Assembly: GCA_009363875.1 (NCBI GenBank) | Contig: CM018692.1 | Span: forward strand, 90,858,137-90,922,136 | Reading direction: 5' to 3' | Length of the DNA stretch: 64,000 nt | Origin: Mikania micrantha | Lineage: Eukaryota > Streptophyta > Magnoliopsida > Asterales > Asteraceae | Part shown: piece after piece, positions 1 to 10,367 of the stretch | Position numbering within the stretch: the first letter of the stretch is position 1 | How the letters are laid out: each line of letters begins with the position of its first letter | The notes under the pieces: model-generated | What the model saw: only the letters and a program-made list of their open reading frames with translations | What the model was told of the DNA's origin: nothing | Databases searched by the model: none | Made by a program: the position numbers and the translations under genes

Positions 1-520
1 TAAAAGTTATCTGTACAAACCTAAAGAGATATAAATCTTCATACTACACTTTAAAAACATGAGATATAAATCTCCATCATCAGTGAAGATAATTGATAAT
101 TTGGACCACCGATGACGAAAATGCTTTTGACCACATCTCCTGTCCACCTTTTACCACTGGTGATGATTTCGACTGCCTTTGGCCGATGTTGATCGACTAC
201 CGATTTTTGTGACCAATTTGAAGAAATCACAGTGACCTTTGTTTAAAAATTACGAGCTAGTTGCACTATTGCGACGATGTGATCATCCTGCTGCAATGCA
301 AACGCTATTGCGATGACTCTTTCAAATGCGATGGTTTGTGGTGCAATTTGCATATTAAGCCGGTCATAACATGCACCTGAGATATGTGTATCTAACATCA
401 CGTGTTACTTATAAGTTAACACTAGATAACTCAAATTTGATATGCACTTCAAATCATGCATTTTTATTACATAGCATACATATATGCAACTTGATTTTAA
501 AAACATATGTTTATATCCAT
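1..520. repeat. Tandem duplication, copy A
   Basis: Bases 1-520 recur almost unchanged at 706-1225, a period of 705 bases. By eye I see one substitution, near 126 versus 831 (ctcctg/ctcttg). The copy may begin before the window. The segment is AT-rich apart from a GATG/CGATG-rich stretch at 90-350. The short ORF at 371-616 has no recognisable domain and lies across the duplication boundary, so I do not call it a gene. Confidence 0.9.
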
Positions 521-705
521 CCACATGGGCATTGTGATGATTTCAATAATTTTATGGTTGTTACATATCCAATGTGTAATACATTGAGGGTCTATCACTT
601 TCGAATTGAAATTTAATATATATATTTTCAAAATTTTATGTACGCATACATATTAAGAGACGCATATATATCTTTTAATCTATAAATAATCTTTATGTAT
701 AACAA
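521..705. other. Spacer between duplicated copies
   Basis: AT-rich spacer present only after copy A. Copy B is followed by different sequence, although both start with similar catgtagac/cacatggg-like bases. No coding or structural feature is visible. Confidence 0.6.
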
Positions 706-1225
706 TAAAAGTTATCTGTACAAACCTAAAGAGATATAAATCTTCATACTACACTTTAAAAACATGAGATATAAATCTCCATCATCAGTGAAGATAATTG
801 ATAATTTGGACCACCGATGACGAAAATGCTTTTGACCACATCTCTTGTCCACCTTTTACCACTGGTGATGATTTCGACTGCCTTTGGCCGATGTTGATCG
901 ACTACCGATTTTTGTGACCAATTTGAAGAAATCACAGTGACCTTTGTTTAAAAATTACGAGCTAGTTGCACTATTGCGACGATGTGATCATCCTGCTGCA
1001 ATGCAAACGCTATTGCGATGACTCTTTCAAATGCGATGGTTTGTGGTGCAATTTGCATATTAAGCCGGTCATAACATGCACCTGAGATATGTGTATCTAA
1101 CATCACGTGTTACTTATAAGTTAACACTAGATAACTCAAATTTGATATGCACTTCAAATCATGCATTTTTATTACATAGCATACATATATGCAACTTGAT
1201 TTTAAAAACATATGTTTATATCCAT
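706..1225. repeat. Tandem duplication, copy B
   Basis: Second copy of the segment at 1-520, colinear and nearly identical. Such similarity implies a recent duplication, or an assembly artefact. No target-site duplication or terminal repeat marks it as a transposon. Confidence 0.9.
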
Positions 1226-1828
1226 GTAGTCATGTAGACATGGGTTATGATTGTGATATCAAAATTTTTGGTTGTTACATATAAAACTTTGATGTGTATT
1301 TATGTTCATTGTTCAGTGGTTTAAATGTATATTAGAGACTTTCCATATTCTATATTCAATATGTGTTATGTAAAATAATGTAAACCACTTAGGTTGCACT
1401 TGTTTAACATTGAAACAATAATATCTAAGCAACTTTGTAATTCAAGTTGAAATCTTTTAAGAATTTGAAAAATAAATCAATAAGCATTTATATTTAAGCA
1501 TTTATATAACAACAACAACAACAACAATAACAATAAAAACGTTAGCAATTTGAAAAAATCCAAACACTTACAAAGTTGCTGGACTTTCTTTTGTTTTTGC
1601 CTCCTAATATCACGAAATCCTAGAAACGAGGACAGCACCATCAATTCCCTTATTTCGGTTTTGCCTATTGCCCATACCAACTTCTCACAATTTATTTAGT
1701 AAATAAGTTGAACGAGTTAAATTAAATCAGCTTGTGCCTGAGCCCGAACCTTGAAATAATAATGATATGATATGTTATTTAATATATAATGATTTAAAAT
1801 TTATATATTTATCCAGTATAATACATAG
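1226..1828. other. AT-rich intergenic DNA with (AAC)n microsatellite
   Basis: No gene is supported. A short (AAC)n/(AAT) microsatellite lies at about 1508-1537; read on the minus strand it produces the low-complexity leucine run of a spurious 67-residue ORF. Confidence 0.6.
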
Positions 1829-2217
1829 TTTTTTAACTTAATAACCTTATATATACAATTACATATACATACAAAACAACATGATGCATCTCCAGGCCAT
1901 ATGCATGGCTTGAACAAATAGTACGAGATGTGTTGAACAAAGGATACATGTTTTTAACTTGATAACCTTATACATACATATATACATACATACACATACA
2001 CAACAACATGATACATGTCCATGCCATATGCAAACCTAAAACAAATAGTATGAATTGTGTTGAACAAATGATACATTTTTAACTTAGAAATCTTATATAT
2101 ACGTACACATACACATACACAACAACATTATACATGTCTAGGCCATATACATAGCTTGAACAAATAGTATGAATTGTGTTGAACAAATGATACGAGTGTT
2201 TAACTTAGTAATCTAAT
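1829..2217. repeat. ~122-bp tandem satellite, about three units
   Basis: Three imperfect units begin near 1829, 1951 and 2076. Each has a TTTTTAACTT start, a cluster of ATACATACA/ACACAACAACAT, a CATGTC.AGGCCATAT block, and ends AACAAATAGTATGAATTGTG then TTGAACAAATGATAC. A fourth unit starts at about 2197 and runs into (TA)n at 2218. A piece of the unit (GCTTGAATGAATAGTATGAA) reappears at about 7552, beyond the viral and foldback block, so the array was split by insertion. Confidence 0.8.
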
Positions 2218-2241
2218 ATATATATATATATATATATATAT
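2218..2241. repeat. (TA)n microsatellite at left edge of viral block
   Basis: Pure (TA)n run at the junction between the satellite array and the caulimovirid-derived block. A matching (TA)n run at 7533-7551 ends the block on the right. Confidence 0.85.
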
Positions 2242-2242
2242 G

Positions 2243-2593
2243 AGTTTCTGATGCAAATACTCTTCAAGAAATTCTCCCTCTCCTTAATTACTCTGATTAC
2301 AAGTAAGTTTTAATTTATGTTTTAAGTTTCAGTTCTTTATTTTAATCCTGCCTTTGCTTAAATGCAACCCTCAAAAAATATTGGTATCAGAGCATAGACG
2401 ATTAAAAATCTAAAAGGCTGAGACAAGCTCTATGTGTGAGGCAGCTTGAGTTGCTTAAGTCATTTATTTTGCATTTAAGCAAAGGCAGGATTAAAATAAA
2501 GAACTGAAACTTAAAACATAAATTAAAACTTACTTGTAATCAGAGTAATTAAGGAGAGGGAGAATTTCTTGAAGAGTATTTGCAGCAGAAACT
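2243..2593. repeat. Inverted viral leader arms (palindromic junction)
   Basis: Bases 2243-2366 are an almost perfect inverted complement of about 2469-2593; both contain the ATTCTCCCTCTCCTTAATTA block and a CAAGTAAGTTTT stretch. The loop at 2367-2468 carries a retroviral-type primer binding site at 2382-2393. The right arm continues on the minus strand from the viral promoter region, and the left arm runs on the plus strand into the primer site. So two leader copies of a pararetrovirus meet tail-to-tail near 2468, as in a rearranged integrated copy. Confidence 0.8.
2382..2393 (+). promoter_or_regulatory. Primer binding site, initiator tRNA-Met type
   Basis: TGGTATCAGAGC matches the site complementary to the 3' end of initiator tRNA-Met that primes minus-strand synthesis in caulimovirids and many LTR elements. 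It lies on the plus strand, opposite to the pol and P6-type ORFs of the same block, showing that this leader piece is inverted relative to them. No LTR is present beside it, which fits a pararetrovirus rather than a retrotransposon. Confidence 0.75.
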
Positions 2594-2970
2594 TTTTTTT
2601 TATATTGATCAAGATATAATATGAAGCTCGGAGAATATGATGTGTTTTGGAAGGTGGATTGGAAGACGGAAGTGGGTGATTTAGTGTGCCATAGAGATTG
2701 AAAGATTTCAAAATATTATTGATATTTCTTTCGGTGTGTCTTCAAATGAAGAACGAAGTGCCTTAAATAGGCGTACAAAATTTATCTAATCATTTACAAT
2801 TAACGGTCTAGATCTATCTTTCTAAAAGAACAACTCAGATTTACAAAAGTATAATTATATTCAAAAAGAAAAAGTAAAAGAAAAAGTAAGATGCTGTCTG
2901 TCGAATCTTTTTATCAGCATCCGTCTTGTTTTGTTTTTATCTGTGTATTCGTCATTGATGACGCTGTCTT
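2594..2970 (-). promoter_or_regulatory. Probable caulimovirid promoter and 5' leader region
   Basis: Non-coding interval between the end of the last viral ORF and the leader arm. Read on the minus strand it has a TATA-like TATTTAAG at 2763-2770, with a GAAGACAC/TTCATTTGAAG stretch just downstream. This matches the caulimovirid layout, where the pregenomic promoter lies between the last ORF and the leader with the primer site. Promoter activity is inferred from position and the TATA-like box only. Confidence 0.5.
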
Positions 2971-4815
2971 CTAGAAATCTCTGTGTGTGTCTGGTATGCT
3001 TTCTATTGAATGTGATGATCCTGGACGACTGTTATTATCTTCTTTGTTAAAAATATGTTCTAACTCCAGGTCTTCTCCTTCTCCAACGAATGGTAGAAGC
3101 ATATTCCAGTTTTCATGTGCATAAATTTGTACATAATGCCCTTCTCCAAGTAGAGAATAAATTTGCCATCTAAAACTTTCAGGCAATTGTGGAGTCTTTT
3201 GATATTTTCTGTAAAAATCTGAAAATTTTTGTTTTTTATAGGGATCTTCATCTTCTTTTAACATATCACTAACCCATGGAAGATTCCCAAAATCAATGTC
3301 ACCAGTTACTGCTAGATCTTGTAAATAATTGTGTAAATACATTCTATGGGACACAAAGATCCTTTTTCTAGCAGGTCTATAAGAATTTTCATCTAAGTAT
3401 GGGAAAGAAGAAAAAATTTTACAACCAATTATGGGATCTCTTGAATGTGTAGATATATTCCCAATAATTACTGTAAATTTTTCTCCGAATCTTTGTAATA
3501 AATCTTCTGTTTTTCTGTTTAATCTGATTTCTAGATAATCAATCATACCATAGTGGTAAAATTCAATTATCTCATCATCTTTTAAAGTTGTTGGGTAGAA
3601 GATCTGTAATAAAAGTAACTCTGTTGATTTTCCTTCTTCAGTTCTTTCTATGGTTTTGACTCATGTAATGTCTCTATCATGTGTAAAAGCAATCTCTAAA
3701 ATTTTTTGTTGTAATTTATGCAAAATTAATGAAAATTCTGCACAAATTTTTTGAGAAATGATTGCTTCGAACTCTGGAAATTTATCGGTAAGAGGCTTCA
3801 TGGTTTGTTTCCATGGTGTATCTATCATTCTGTATCTGAACGCTTCAAAACTCCTAGAATACCATTCAGAATTTGTGTGCAATTCTGTACTTTTTTCAAA
3901 TTTATTTAAAATCTGTGTATTTTTTGATTCTAATATTTTAAGTTGTTGCTTCAACAACTTATTTTCTATAGACAACTGTATATTCTGTGTATCTTTACCA
4001 CTCTTTAGGAGCTTTTCTTGTAACTGTGCAATTTCTTCTTGCTGTTTCTGTATAAGTTGTTCTGGATTAGTTTTTACTATATCCGAGAACGTCTGTACCT
4101 GTTCAGGTTCTATATAAAATGTTAAGCCAATGTTTTCCCTTGCAACTTTTAAAGCTTCATTGAATGAACAGAAGCCTTTACAGATAGGGTTTTGGCATTG
4201 TATATGTTTTGCCACTGTTTCCCATTTATTATAAATTCCCAACTGTGTACCCCTAAATATAACATAATGTGTATATTTGGGTTTTTGTATTTTTTCGGAA
4301 TTTATAACTGTTTGTTCAGCAAAATATATACTCAAAGCATTTATAATATGTATTTTAAACTTTGAGGCCTGTGGCAAGGTTTGAATATGCCATAGGTTAT
4401 CTAATATACATTGATGTTTATCTGTGAGCTTTATTTCATTCATAGGACGAAATTTTTTAGTAGGATCGTCACACCTCTGTAAAACATAATTTCCATAGGC
4501 TATAGTAGAACTGTGTATAGCTGTTGGAAATATAGTTGTTTTCTGTGTAGTCTGTAATTTTGAAAACCCAAATGTACTTGGTGTAATTGGTTCATTGAAC
4601 TTTGTAGACTTTGTAGGCCTAAACTGTGTATTTTGTGTATTCTGTCCACCAAATATAGGTCCTGGTATCTTTATACTTGAACCAATTATAGATGCAGGTA
4701 GCATTCTGTAACTTGTTGCAGACTGTTGTTTATCTTCATCTGAAGAAATCTCCATTGGAGAAAGACTTCTTCTTGCTTGTACAAGTTTACCTTTACCTTT
4801 ATTTTTCCTGTCCAT
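2971..4815 (-). pseudogene. Endogenous caulimovirid P6/viroplasmin-type ORF (broken)
   Basis: The N-terminal 384 residues run 4815-3661. Residues ~180-230 carry the P6/RNase-H-like N-terminal fold seen in caulimovirus inclusion-body and transactivator proteins: a YVIF strand, GIYNKW, then KGF.S..EAL..AR. A glutamine/lysine-rich probable coiled coil follows at ~250-310. An in-frame TGA at 3661-3663 ends this part. The same frame is open from 3660 to 3547 and on through the 191-residue ORF 3546-2971, so it was one reading frame interrupted by one stop. In caulimovirids this protein builds virus factories and reactivates translation on the polycistronic RNA. It sits 121 bases after the pol ORF. 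The family domain assignment is firm; the genus is not. Confidence 0.75.
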
Positions 4816-4936
4816 CTACACAAAATAATTTGTTTATATTTCTAGATAACATATCAACTATCCCATTATTCTTACCTTTTATATGTTCAAAATTTATAGT
4901 ATATCACTGTCCTTGTATTATATTTTGTAGATTAAC

Positions 4937-6497
4937 CTATCGGGTTCTATTTATTTTTTTACTTTGATCATTTTTTATAAACTTTACTATTGCTTCGCAG
5001 TCTGTTCTAACTGTGAATTCTTTTTGTAAAAATATTTTAAATTTTTCAAGCGCATTAATTAATGCTTGAATTTCAAAATCTATGCTTGTCCAGTTTTTTT
5101 TTGATTTAAAATTACCACTGGAATAAGCACATATCTTTTCTTCTGATTTTTGACTGTATTTATTAGGTTTACTAAGCAATACTGCTCCCCAACCTTCTTT
5201 ACATCCATCTGTTTCTATTATTATATAGTCTGTTACTAATGGTAATTCTAAGGGTTTAATTTCTTTTATTTTTTCTTTAATTTGTTCTATTATTTTAATA
5301 TCTTCTTTATTAAAAAATCTTTGACCATTTTTTGTAGTTTTACTATATAATTGTCCTACTAATTTTGATAAATTTGGAATAAATTTTCTAGCATAATTTA
5401 CTAGTCCTAAAAAAGCTTGTATTTGTTTTAAATTTTCAAATTTTTCCGGAAATTGTAGAATTTTTGTAGAAATATGTGATTGTAATTCTATTTTCCCGTT
5501 TCCGATTTCTAAACCTAAAAATGAAATCTTTTTCTTAAATAACTCCATTTTTCTTTTTGATATAACTATACCATGTGTTTTTATTTCTTCAAATACCTGT
5601 TGCAGATGTTTTTCATGTTCCTGTACTGTTTCACTTGCAACTAAAATATCATCAATATATACTAAGCAGAAATCATATTTTAAAAATATATTTTCCATAA
5701 ATCTTTGAAATATTGAAGGAGCGTTTTTTAGTCCAAAACTAAGAACATTCCATTCAAACTGTCCTTCTGAGCATGTAAAAGCTGTCCATTTTTTAAAATC
5801 TTCTTCTAATTTTAACTGATTATATCCTGATTTTAGATCAAACTTTGAAAATATCTTTTTCTTTTGTATTAATTGTATTAATGTATCTTTATTTGGTATA
5901 TTATATCCATCATCTTCTGTATTATCATTTAATCTTTTGTAATTATATACTATTCTAGCTTTTCCTCTTTTTATTTCACTATGATTTCTTACTATGAATG
6001 CTGCTGATCTATGAGGACTTTCAGATTTTCAAATTAATCCTTGTTCTATAATTTCTGGTATTTGTTTTTTAAATTCTTCTTTATCTAAAGGACTATATTC
6101 AATATTTGCTGTTCTAATTGTTATGTCTGGATTTTTTATTTTAAATTACATTCATACTTTACTTTTGATTTTTTAATATCTTCACCTATTAATCCTATTT
6201 TTTCTAAATGTAGTATTATTGGATGATTTATACTACTTTTTATATCTTTTCCTTTTTCTAATTCATGATTTAAAAAATCTGTTAATAATTTTGTTGTTTC
6301 GTTTTGTAATAATTTGTTCTTCTATTTGTTTTTAAAAATTCTAAACTCCCTTTTTCCCCTCTTTTTTCAGCAAATGTAGAAGTTTTTGTATATCTTGAGG
6401 TTGGAAAACTATATATATGTTTACTTAAAGTGATAAAATTTTTTGTTATTGTTATTGATCCATTTAATCCTAAAATAAAATTTAATCTATATATATA
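4937..6497 (-). pseudogene. Endogenous caulimovirid pol, 5'-truncated RT-RNase H
   Basis: The open part (5698-4937, 253 residues) starts inside reverse transcriptase: YIDD at residues 14-17, FLGLVNYARKFIP of the connection at ~96-108, then RNase H with ETDG (D164), FEIQAL (E209) and RTDC (D233). The frame remains open upstream of 5698 through the FGL.NAP motif and a DLKSGYNQL block up to an in-frame stop at 6029-6031. A frameshift near 6135-6150 and another near 6300 follow. Protease-end-like sequence continues to about 6497, where a foldback element begins. Movement and coat regions and the protease active site are missing. Unlike gypsy elements it has no integrase after RNase H, and a P6-type ORF follows, which identifies Caulimoviridae. 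Confidence 0.85.
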
Positions 6498-6753
6498 GGG
6501 AGATGATCAAATGTTAACCCATGTTTATTGCGTTAACCGAATAATTACATCTTTTTACTTTGGGGCCACACTAAAGTAAATATAAAGTTGTAGGTTTTTT
6601 CTTTTTTTTTAATTAATGTAGGGCTCACTTATATTAATAAAAAAAATAAGAAAAAACCTACATCTTTATATTTACTTTAATGTGAGCCCCAAAATAATAA
6701 GATTTAGTTATTCGGTTATCGCAATAAGGAAGGGTTAACATTCAAACCATCCC
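6498..6753. mobile_element. Foldback/MITE-like element A
   Basis: About 256 bp between (TA)n runs. The ends are inverted complements: GGGAGATGATCAAATGTTAA ... TTAACATTCAAACCATCCC, then CGTTAACCGAATAA versus TTATTCGGTTATCGCAATAA. The interior is also largely palindromic (CTTTGGGGCC / GTGAGCCCC). No coding capacity. Confidence 0.8.
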
Positions 6754-6774
6754 ATATATATATATATTCATATA

Positions 6775-6825
6775 GGGAGATGATCAAATGTTAACCATGT
6801 TTACTCCGTTAACCGAATAACTACA
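6775..6825. mobile_element. Truncated foldback end B
   Basis: Starts GGGAGATGATCAAATGTTAA, as element A does, but breaks into a TA/CA/TG microsatellite after the CGTTAACCGAATAACTAC block. No matching right end is seen. Confidence 0.65.
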
Positions 6826-6919
6826 CATACATACTTACATACATATATGTACATATATATGTGTGTGTATAGATATATATTCATATATATGTCTATATAT
6901 ATACATACATATACATATA
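6826..6919. repeat. Mixed (TA/CA/TG)n microsatellite
   Basis: Runs of CATACATA, ATGTATATA, TGTGTGTATA and similar. It separates the truncated foldback end from the next element. Confidence 0.8.
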
Positions 6920-7252
6920 GGGGATGGTTCCTTTGTTAACCGATTCTTATTGCGGTAACCCGTATACGTCCGACAAGATCAATCCAAATCTTTGTATTTT
7001 TTTATATATCATTATTACACATAAAGAATACTTTCTTCTTTTATGTGTATGTAAGTTATGGTACAAAATGTAACCAAAACTTACACTTTTTTTAATCTAA
7101 ACGATAATGAATTTACACATACACATAAAAGAAGAAAGTATTATTTATGTGTAATAATGATATTTAAAAAAAGAAAACAAAGATTTGGATTTATCTTGGT
7201 GTAGTTATACGGGTTACCGCAATAAGAGTGGGTTAACATTTGATCATCTCCC
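6920..7252. mobile_element. Foldback/MITE-like element C
   Basis: About 333 bp. Left GGGGATGGTTCCTTTGTTAA then TTATTGCGGTAACCCGTATA; right TATACGGGTTACCGCAATAA then TTAACATTTGATCATCTCCC. Internal arms CACATAAAGAATACTTTC / GAAAGTATTATTTATGTG also pair, giving a hairpin over most of its length. The interior differs from that of A and D. Confidence 0.8.
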
Positions 7253-7272
7253 TATATATATATATGTATATA

Positions 7273-7517
7273 GAAGATGGTTCGAATGTTAACTATTCCT
7301 TATTGCGATAAATGAATAACTAAATCTTATTACTTTAGGGCCCAAATTAAAGTAAATCTAAAAGTTTAGGTTTTTTCTTATTTTTTTATTAATGTTTCCT
7401 ACATTTACTAAAAAAAAAAAGATACATTTTTAAATTTACTTTACTGTGGGCCCCAAAGTAATAAGATGTAGTATTTCGGTTAACACAATAAAATAGGTTA
7501 ATATTTAATCATCTCCC
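7273..7517. mobile_element. Foldback/MITE-like element D (A subfamily)
   Basis: About 245 bp, same interior as element A (TAAATCTTATTACTTTAGGG ... CCCCAAAGTAATAAGAT). The ends, GAAGATGGTTCGAATGTTAA and AATATTTAATCATCTCCC, are more diverged. Flanked by (TA)n on the left and TG/TA repeats on the right. Confidence 0.75.
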
Positions 7518-7552
7518 TGTGTGTGTGTATATATATATATATCGCTTGAATG

Positions 7553-8134
7553 AATAGTATGAATTGGGCTGTAGACGAAGAACCAGTTACAACAATTGAT
7601 AATTTTGAATGATTGAAGAAATGAAGAAAAAGAATGGACTAAAGATAGAGAAAAACAAGAAACTAAAATATTAAAAAGATTTAATAAATTATGTGTAAGC
7701 TTTTACTTAATTCCCTTTCAATTATAAAAGTAAAAAGTTTACCAAAAAATTTGCAATTGGTAGATTTATGGTTTGCTGGAATTAAAAAGTCATGAGTTGT
7801 GTTGTTATTCTATCTTATAGATTTTGAGTTCAAATTCAAGTAAAAAATTTATTATAAAAATAGGATAAATTTTTTATCCTAAAAAAATTATGATCTCATA
7901 TATGTGTGTGTGAAAACAAAATTATCCAATTCGTCTGAACCTACTCTCACCTAACTTTAGTTTAAATGAACTCATTTTGTCAAATATATTGAAGGAAGAT
8001 GTGAACTGTTTTAAAGATTATTAATATATTCCAAAATATCAAAATTATTTTCATCTCCATTTTTATGATTTTCTTTTTTCTAAAATGGAGTTAAAACAAA
8101 TATTTATAGTACATATTAATTAATATATATATAT
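7553..8134. other. AT-rich non-coding DNA
   Basis: Begins with a remnant of the 122-bp satellite unit. After that I see AT-rich sequence with no gene, terminal repeat or clear element. Confidence 0.5.
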
Positions 8135-8183
8135 ATAATAAAGATCATTAAAAAAAATAAAGATTCGGTCATTTTTTGGAGGG

Positions 8184-8186
<3 letters not shown>
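8135..8186. mobile_element. Foldback element fragment
   Basis: AAAGATTCGGTCATTTTTTG followed by GAGGGTTAT matches the sub-terminal arm of element E (AAAGATTCGGGCATTTTTTG, CAGGGTTAT). It ends abruptly in (TA)n, so only part of one arm remains. Confidence 0.55.
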
Positions 8187-8214
<28 letters not shown>

Positions 8215-8216
<2 letters not shown>

Positions 8217-8586
8217 ATTTGGTTCAAATAAGAATCCTGCTTAATTGCGGTAACCCAAATAACCCTGCAAAAAATGACCGAATCTTTGATTTTTTTTTAT
8301 GATCTTTATTATATATATTTTGGGGTTTTTTTTTTGTTTTGGCTAATTCACAATGCAAATCGAATTTGCATCGGTGTAAAAGTTTTGCAATTTAAGCAGC
8401 ATTTACAAAAGTGCAAAACTTTTACACCGATGCAAATTCGATTTGCCTTGCAAATGAGCCAAAACACAAAACAGAAACCGCCTAAATATGTATAAGGACC
8501 ATGAAAAAAAACCAAAGATTCGGGCATTTTTTGCAGGGTTATTTGGGTTACCGCAATTACAGTGGGTTAACAATGGAACCTTCTCC
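8215..8586. mobile_element. Foldback/MITE-like element E
   Basis: About 372 bp between (TA)n runs. Arms: AATTGCGGTAACCCAAATAA / TTATTTGGGTTACCGCAATT, and CAAATCGAATTTGCATCGGT / ACCGATGCAAATTCGATTTG. The long central inverted repeat has a short loop near 8385-8405, so a single strand could fold end to end. No protein is supported; the 73-residue ORF here is a by-product of the palindrome. Confidence 0.85.
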
Positions 8587-8603
8587 TATATATATATATA
8601 TAT

Positions 8604-8940
8604 GGGAGTATTGATAAGAAAACCTTTATTTTGGAAAAAAATAAGAAAAGTAATCATAATCATTACCAATTAATTTTTTTAACCATTTTTTCTTTTTTAT
8701 TTCCTTTTATTATCAGATAATAAATGTAAAAAAAAGAAAAAAATAGAAAAAAAAATGTATTTTAGCTTATCACATATATGTAACTTGTATGTTACACATA
8801 CTGATTACATATATGTAACTTTATCAGTTACATATGAAACTTTTTGAGTTACATATAAGTATATATATATTTTTAAAATTTATTGGTTAGTATGGGTTTT
8901 TTTGGTTTTCTCCAAAGTGAGAAGTTTTCTCATAAACCTT
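8604..8940. mobile_element. MITE-like element G (different family)
   Basis: About 337 bp with imperfect terminal inverted repeats: left TTGATAAGAAAACCTTTATT with TTTGG, right (read inverted) TTTATGAGAAAACTTCTCAC with TTTGG. The interior contains short repeated GTTACATAT/TATGTAAC words. Also flanked by (TA)n. Confidence 0.6.
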
Positions 8941-8951
8941 ATATATATATA

Positions 8952-9378
8952 GGGGAAGGATCAAATGTTAACCCTTCCTTATTACGATAACCGCATAACC
9001 CTAGCACTTTTTTGCGTTTTTTGCCCGAATCTTTGTTTTTTTCATGGTTTTTATTATACATAAACAGGGGGGGTTTCTTTTTTGTGTTTTTGCTAATTCA
9101 TCACCGTCTAGAAATTATTTACAAGTGTTAGTAAGTGTAAGTACTTACACTTACTTACATCACATATCTGATGTAAGTGTGATGTAAGTAAGTGTAAGTA
9201 CTTACACTTGTAAATAATTTCTAAACGGTGATGAATTAGCAAAAACACAAAAAAGAAACCCCCTATTTATGTATAATAAAAACCATGAAAAAAAAACAAA
9301 GATTTGGGCAAAAAACGAAAAAAATGCCAGGGTTATGCGGTTATCACATTAAGGAAGGGTTAACAAAGGAACCATCCC
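8952..9378. mobile_element. Foldback/MITE-like element F
   Basis: About 427 bp. Ends GGGGAAGGATCAAATGTTAA and TTAACAAAGGAACCATCCC. Arms such as AATTCATCACCGT / ACGGTGATGAATT pair, and the centre (9128-9230) contains nested GTAAGTGTAAGTACTTACAC palindromes. Its outer arm (AAAGATTTGGGC, CATGGTTTTTATTATACATAA) resembles that of E. Confidence 0.85.
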
Positions 9379-9949
9379 TATATATATCCACACAAATTAT
9401 GATTAGCATGTATCCTCAAAAACATGTCATTTTCAACTTATGAGAACTAACTTTCAACTTATTAGAACTAACTGCTTCTAGCCTAGTGATTAATCTCATA
9501 ATTTTTCTATGGGTGATATTGGATTCAAATTCGGGACAAAATATATTTGTAAAATCCAATGAAACGATTGAAATCCCGCCTATGTGTAATCATTCCTAAT
9601 CGTTAAATATTTTTTCAAACTTATGAGGGCATCAACCACCAATCAGGAATAAATCAATAATGCACAATTAATATACACAAAAACATATCAACAAAATTAA
9701 TAATCCATTAAGACTTAAGTCTAAAGAAATAAATAGTTCAATGTACTTTGTCGATATATTTTGTAGATTAAAAAAGGTTTAATAATTAGAGTATTATATT
9801 TGTTGTTTGATCAGATATGATGAAAAGATAGTGTACGTACTACCGATTGCATTTAACTAAGTGAAGAAAACATCCAAAACCGTCACATGTAAATACAAAG
9901 ATCGATTCGTATAATTTGAGTAATTGGACACCTCTAACAAATCATTTGA
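9379..9949. other. Non-coding AT-rich DNA
   Basis: No gene. A segment at about 9475-9535 has a weak tRNA-like layout (CTAGCCTAGTGATTAA then GGATTCAAATTC), which could be an old SINE head. The support is slight. Confidence 0.4.
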
Positions 9950-10367
9950 CACCATTGACATGTAAGATTAAATTATTTAAAATATGAGCCTCATGATTAT
10001 TTATTTAATTAATCAATTACTTAAATACACATTTAAATATGTAATTATTTGATGAACATAATTACCCTTACTATTCTAATTAGGTTTCCTCTTAGGTGTA
10101 TATAAAGGAGAATAAGACTTTTAATTTGGTTACACGATTCAACATCACAAACAAATTCCTAAGCATATAGAATTCGTAACCTCTCAAATATCTCCAATCC
10201 ATCCTTACCATACACCCTAAACGAGAACTCGATCCGATCAGCTACAGAATCATGTAAGGGATCAACACAATGCTTACTTGATTCGCATGTTTCATCAAAT
10301 ACATATTATTGTAATTATTATTGTTTATGTATGTATACATATTTATAATCATAGGAATATATCAACA
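9950..10367 (+). mobile_element. Probable decayed LTR (element E6)
   Basis: A TATATAAAGG box lies at about 10099-10108. The region ends ATCAACA immediately before a tRNA-Met-like primer site at 10370-10380 (TGGTATCAAAG), the usual arrangement at a 5' LTR/internal junction. The left LTR boundary is a guess, and no partner LTR is found in the window. Confidence 0.45.

Noticed and set aside
3758..4117. 119-residue plus-strand ORF (cysteine/serine-rich)
   Set aside because: Antisense shadow of the P6-type ORF; low-complexity composition mirrors the coiled-coil codons of the real frame.
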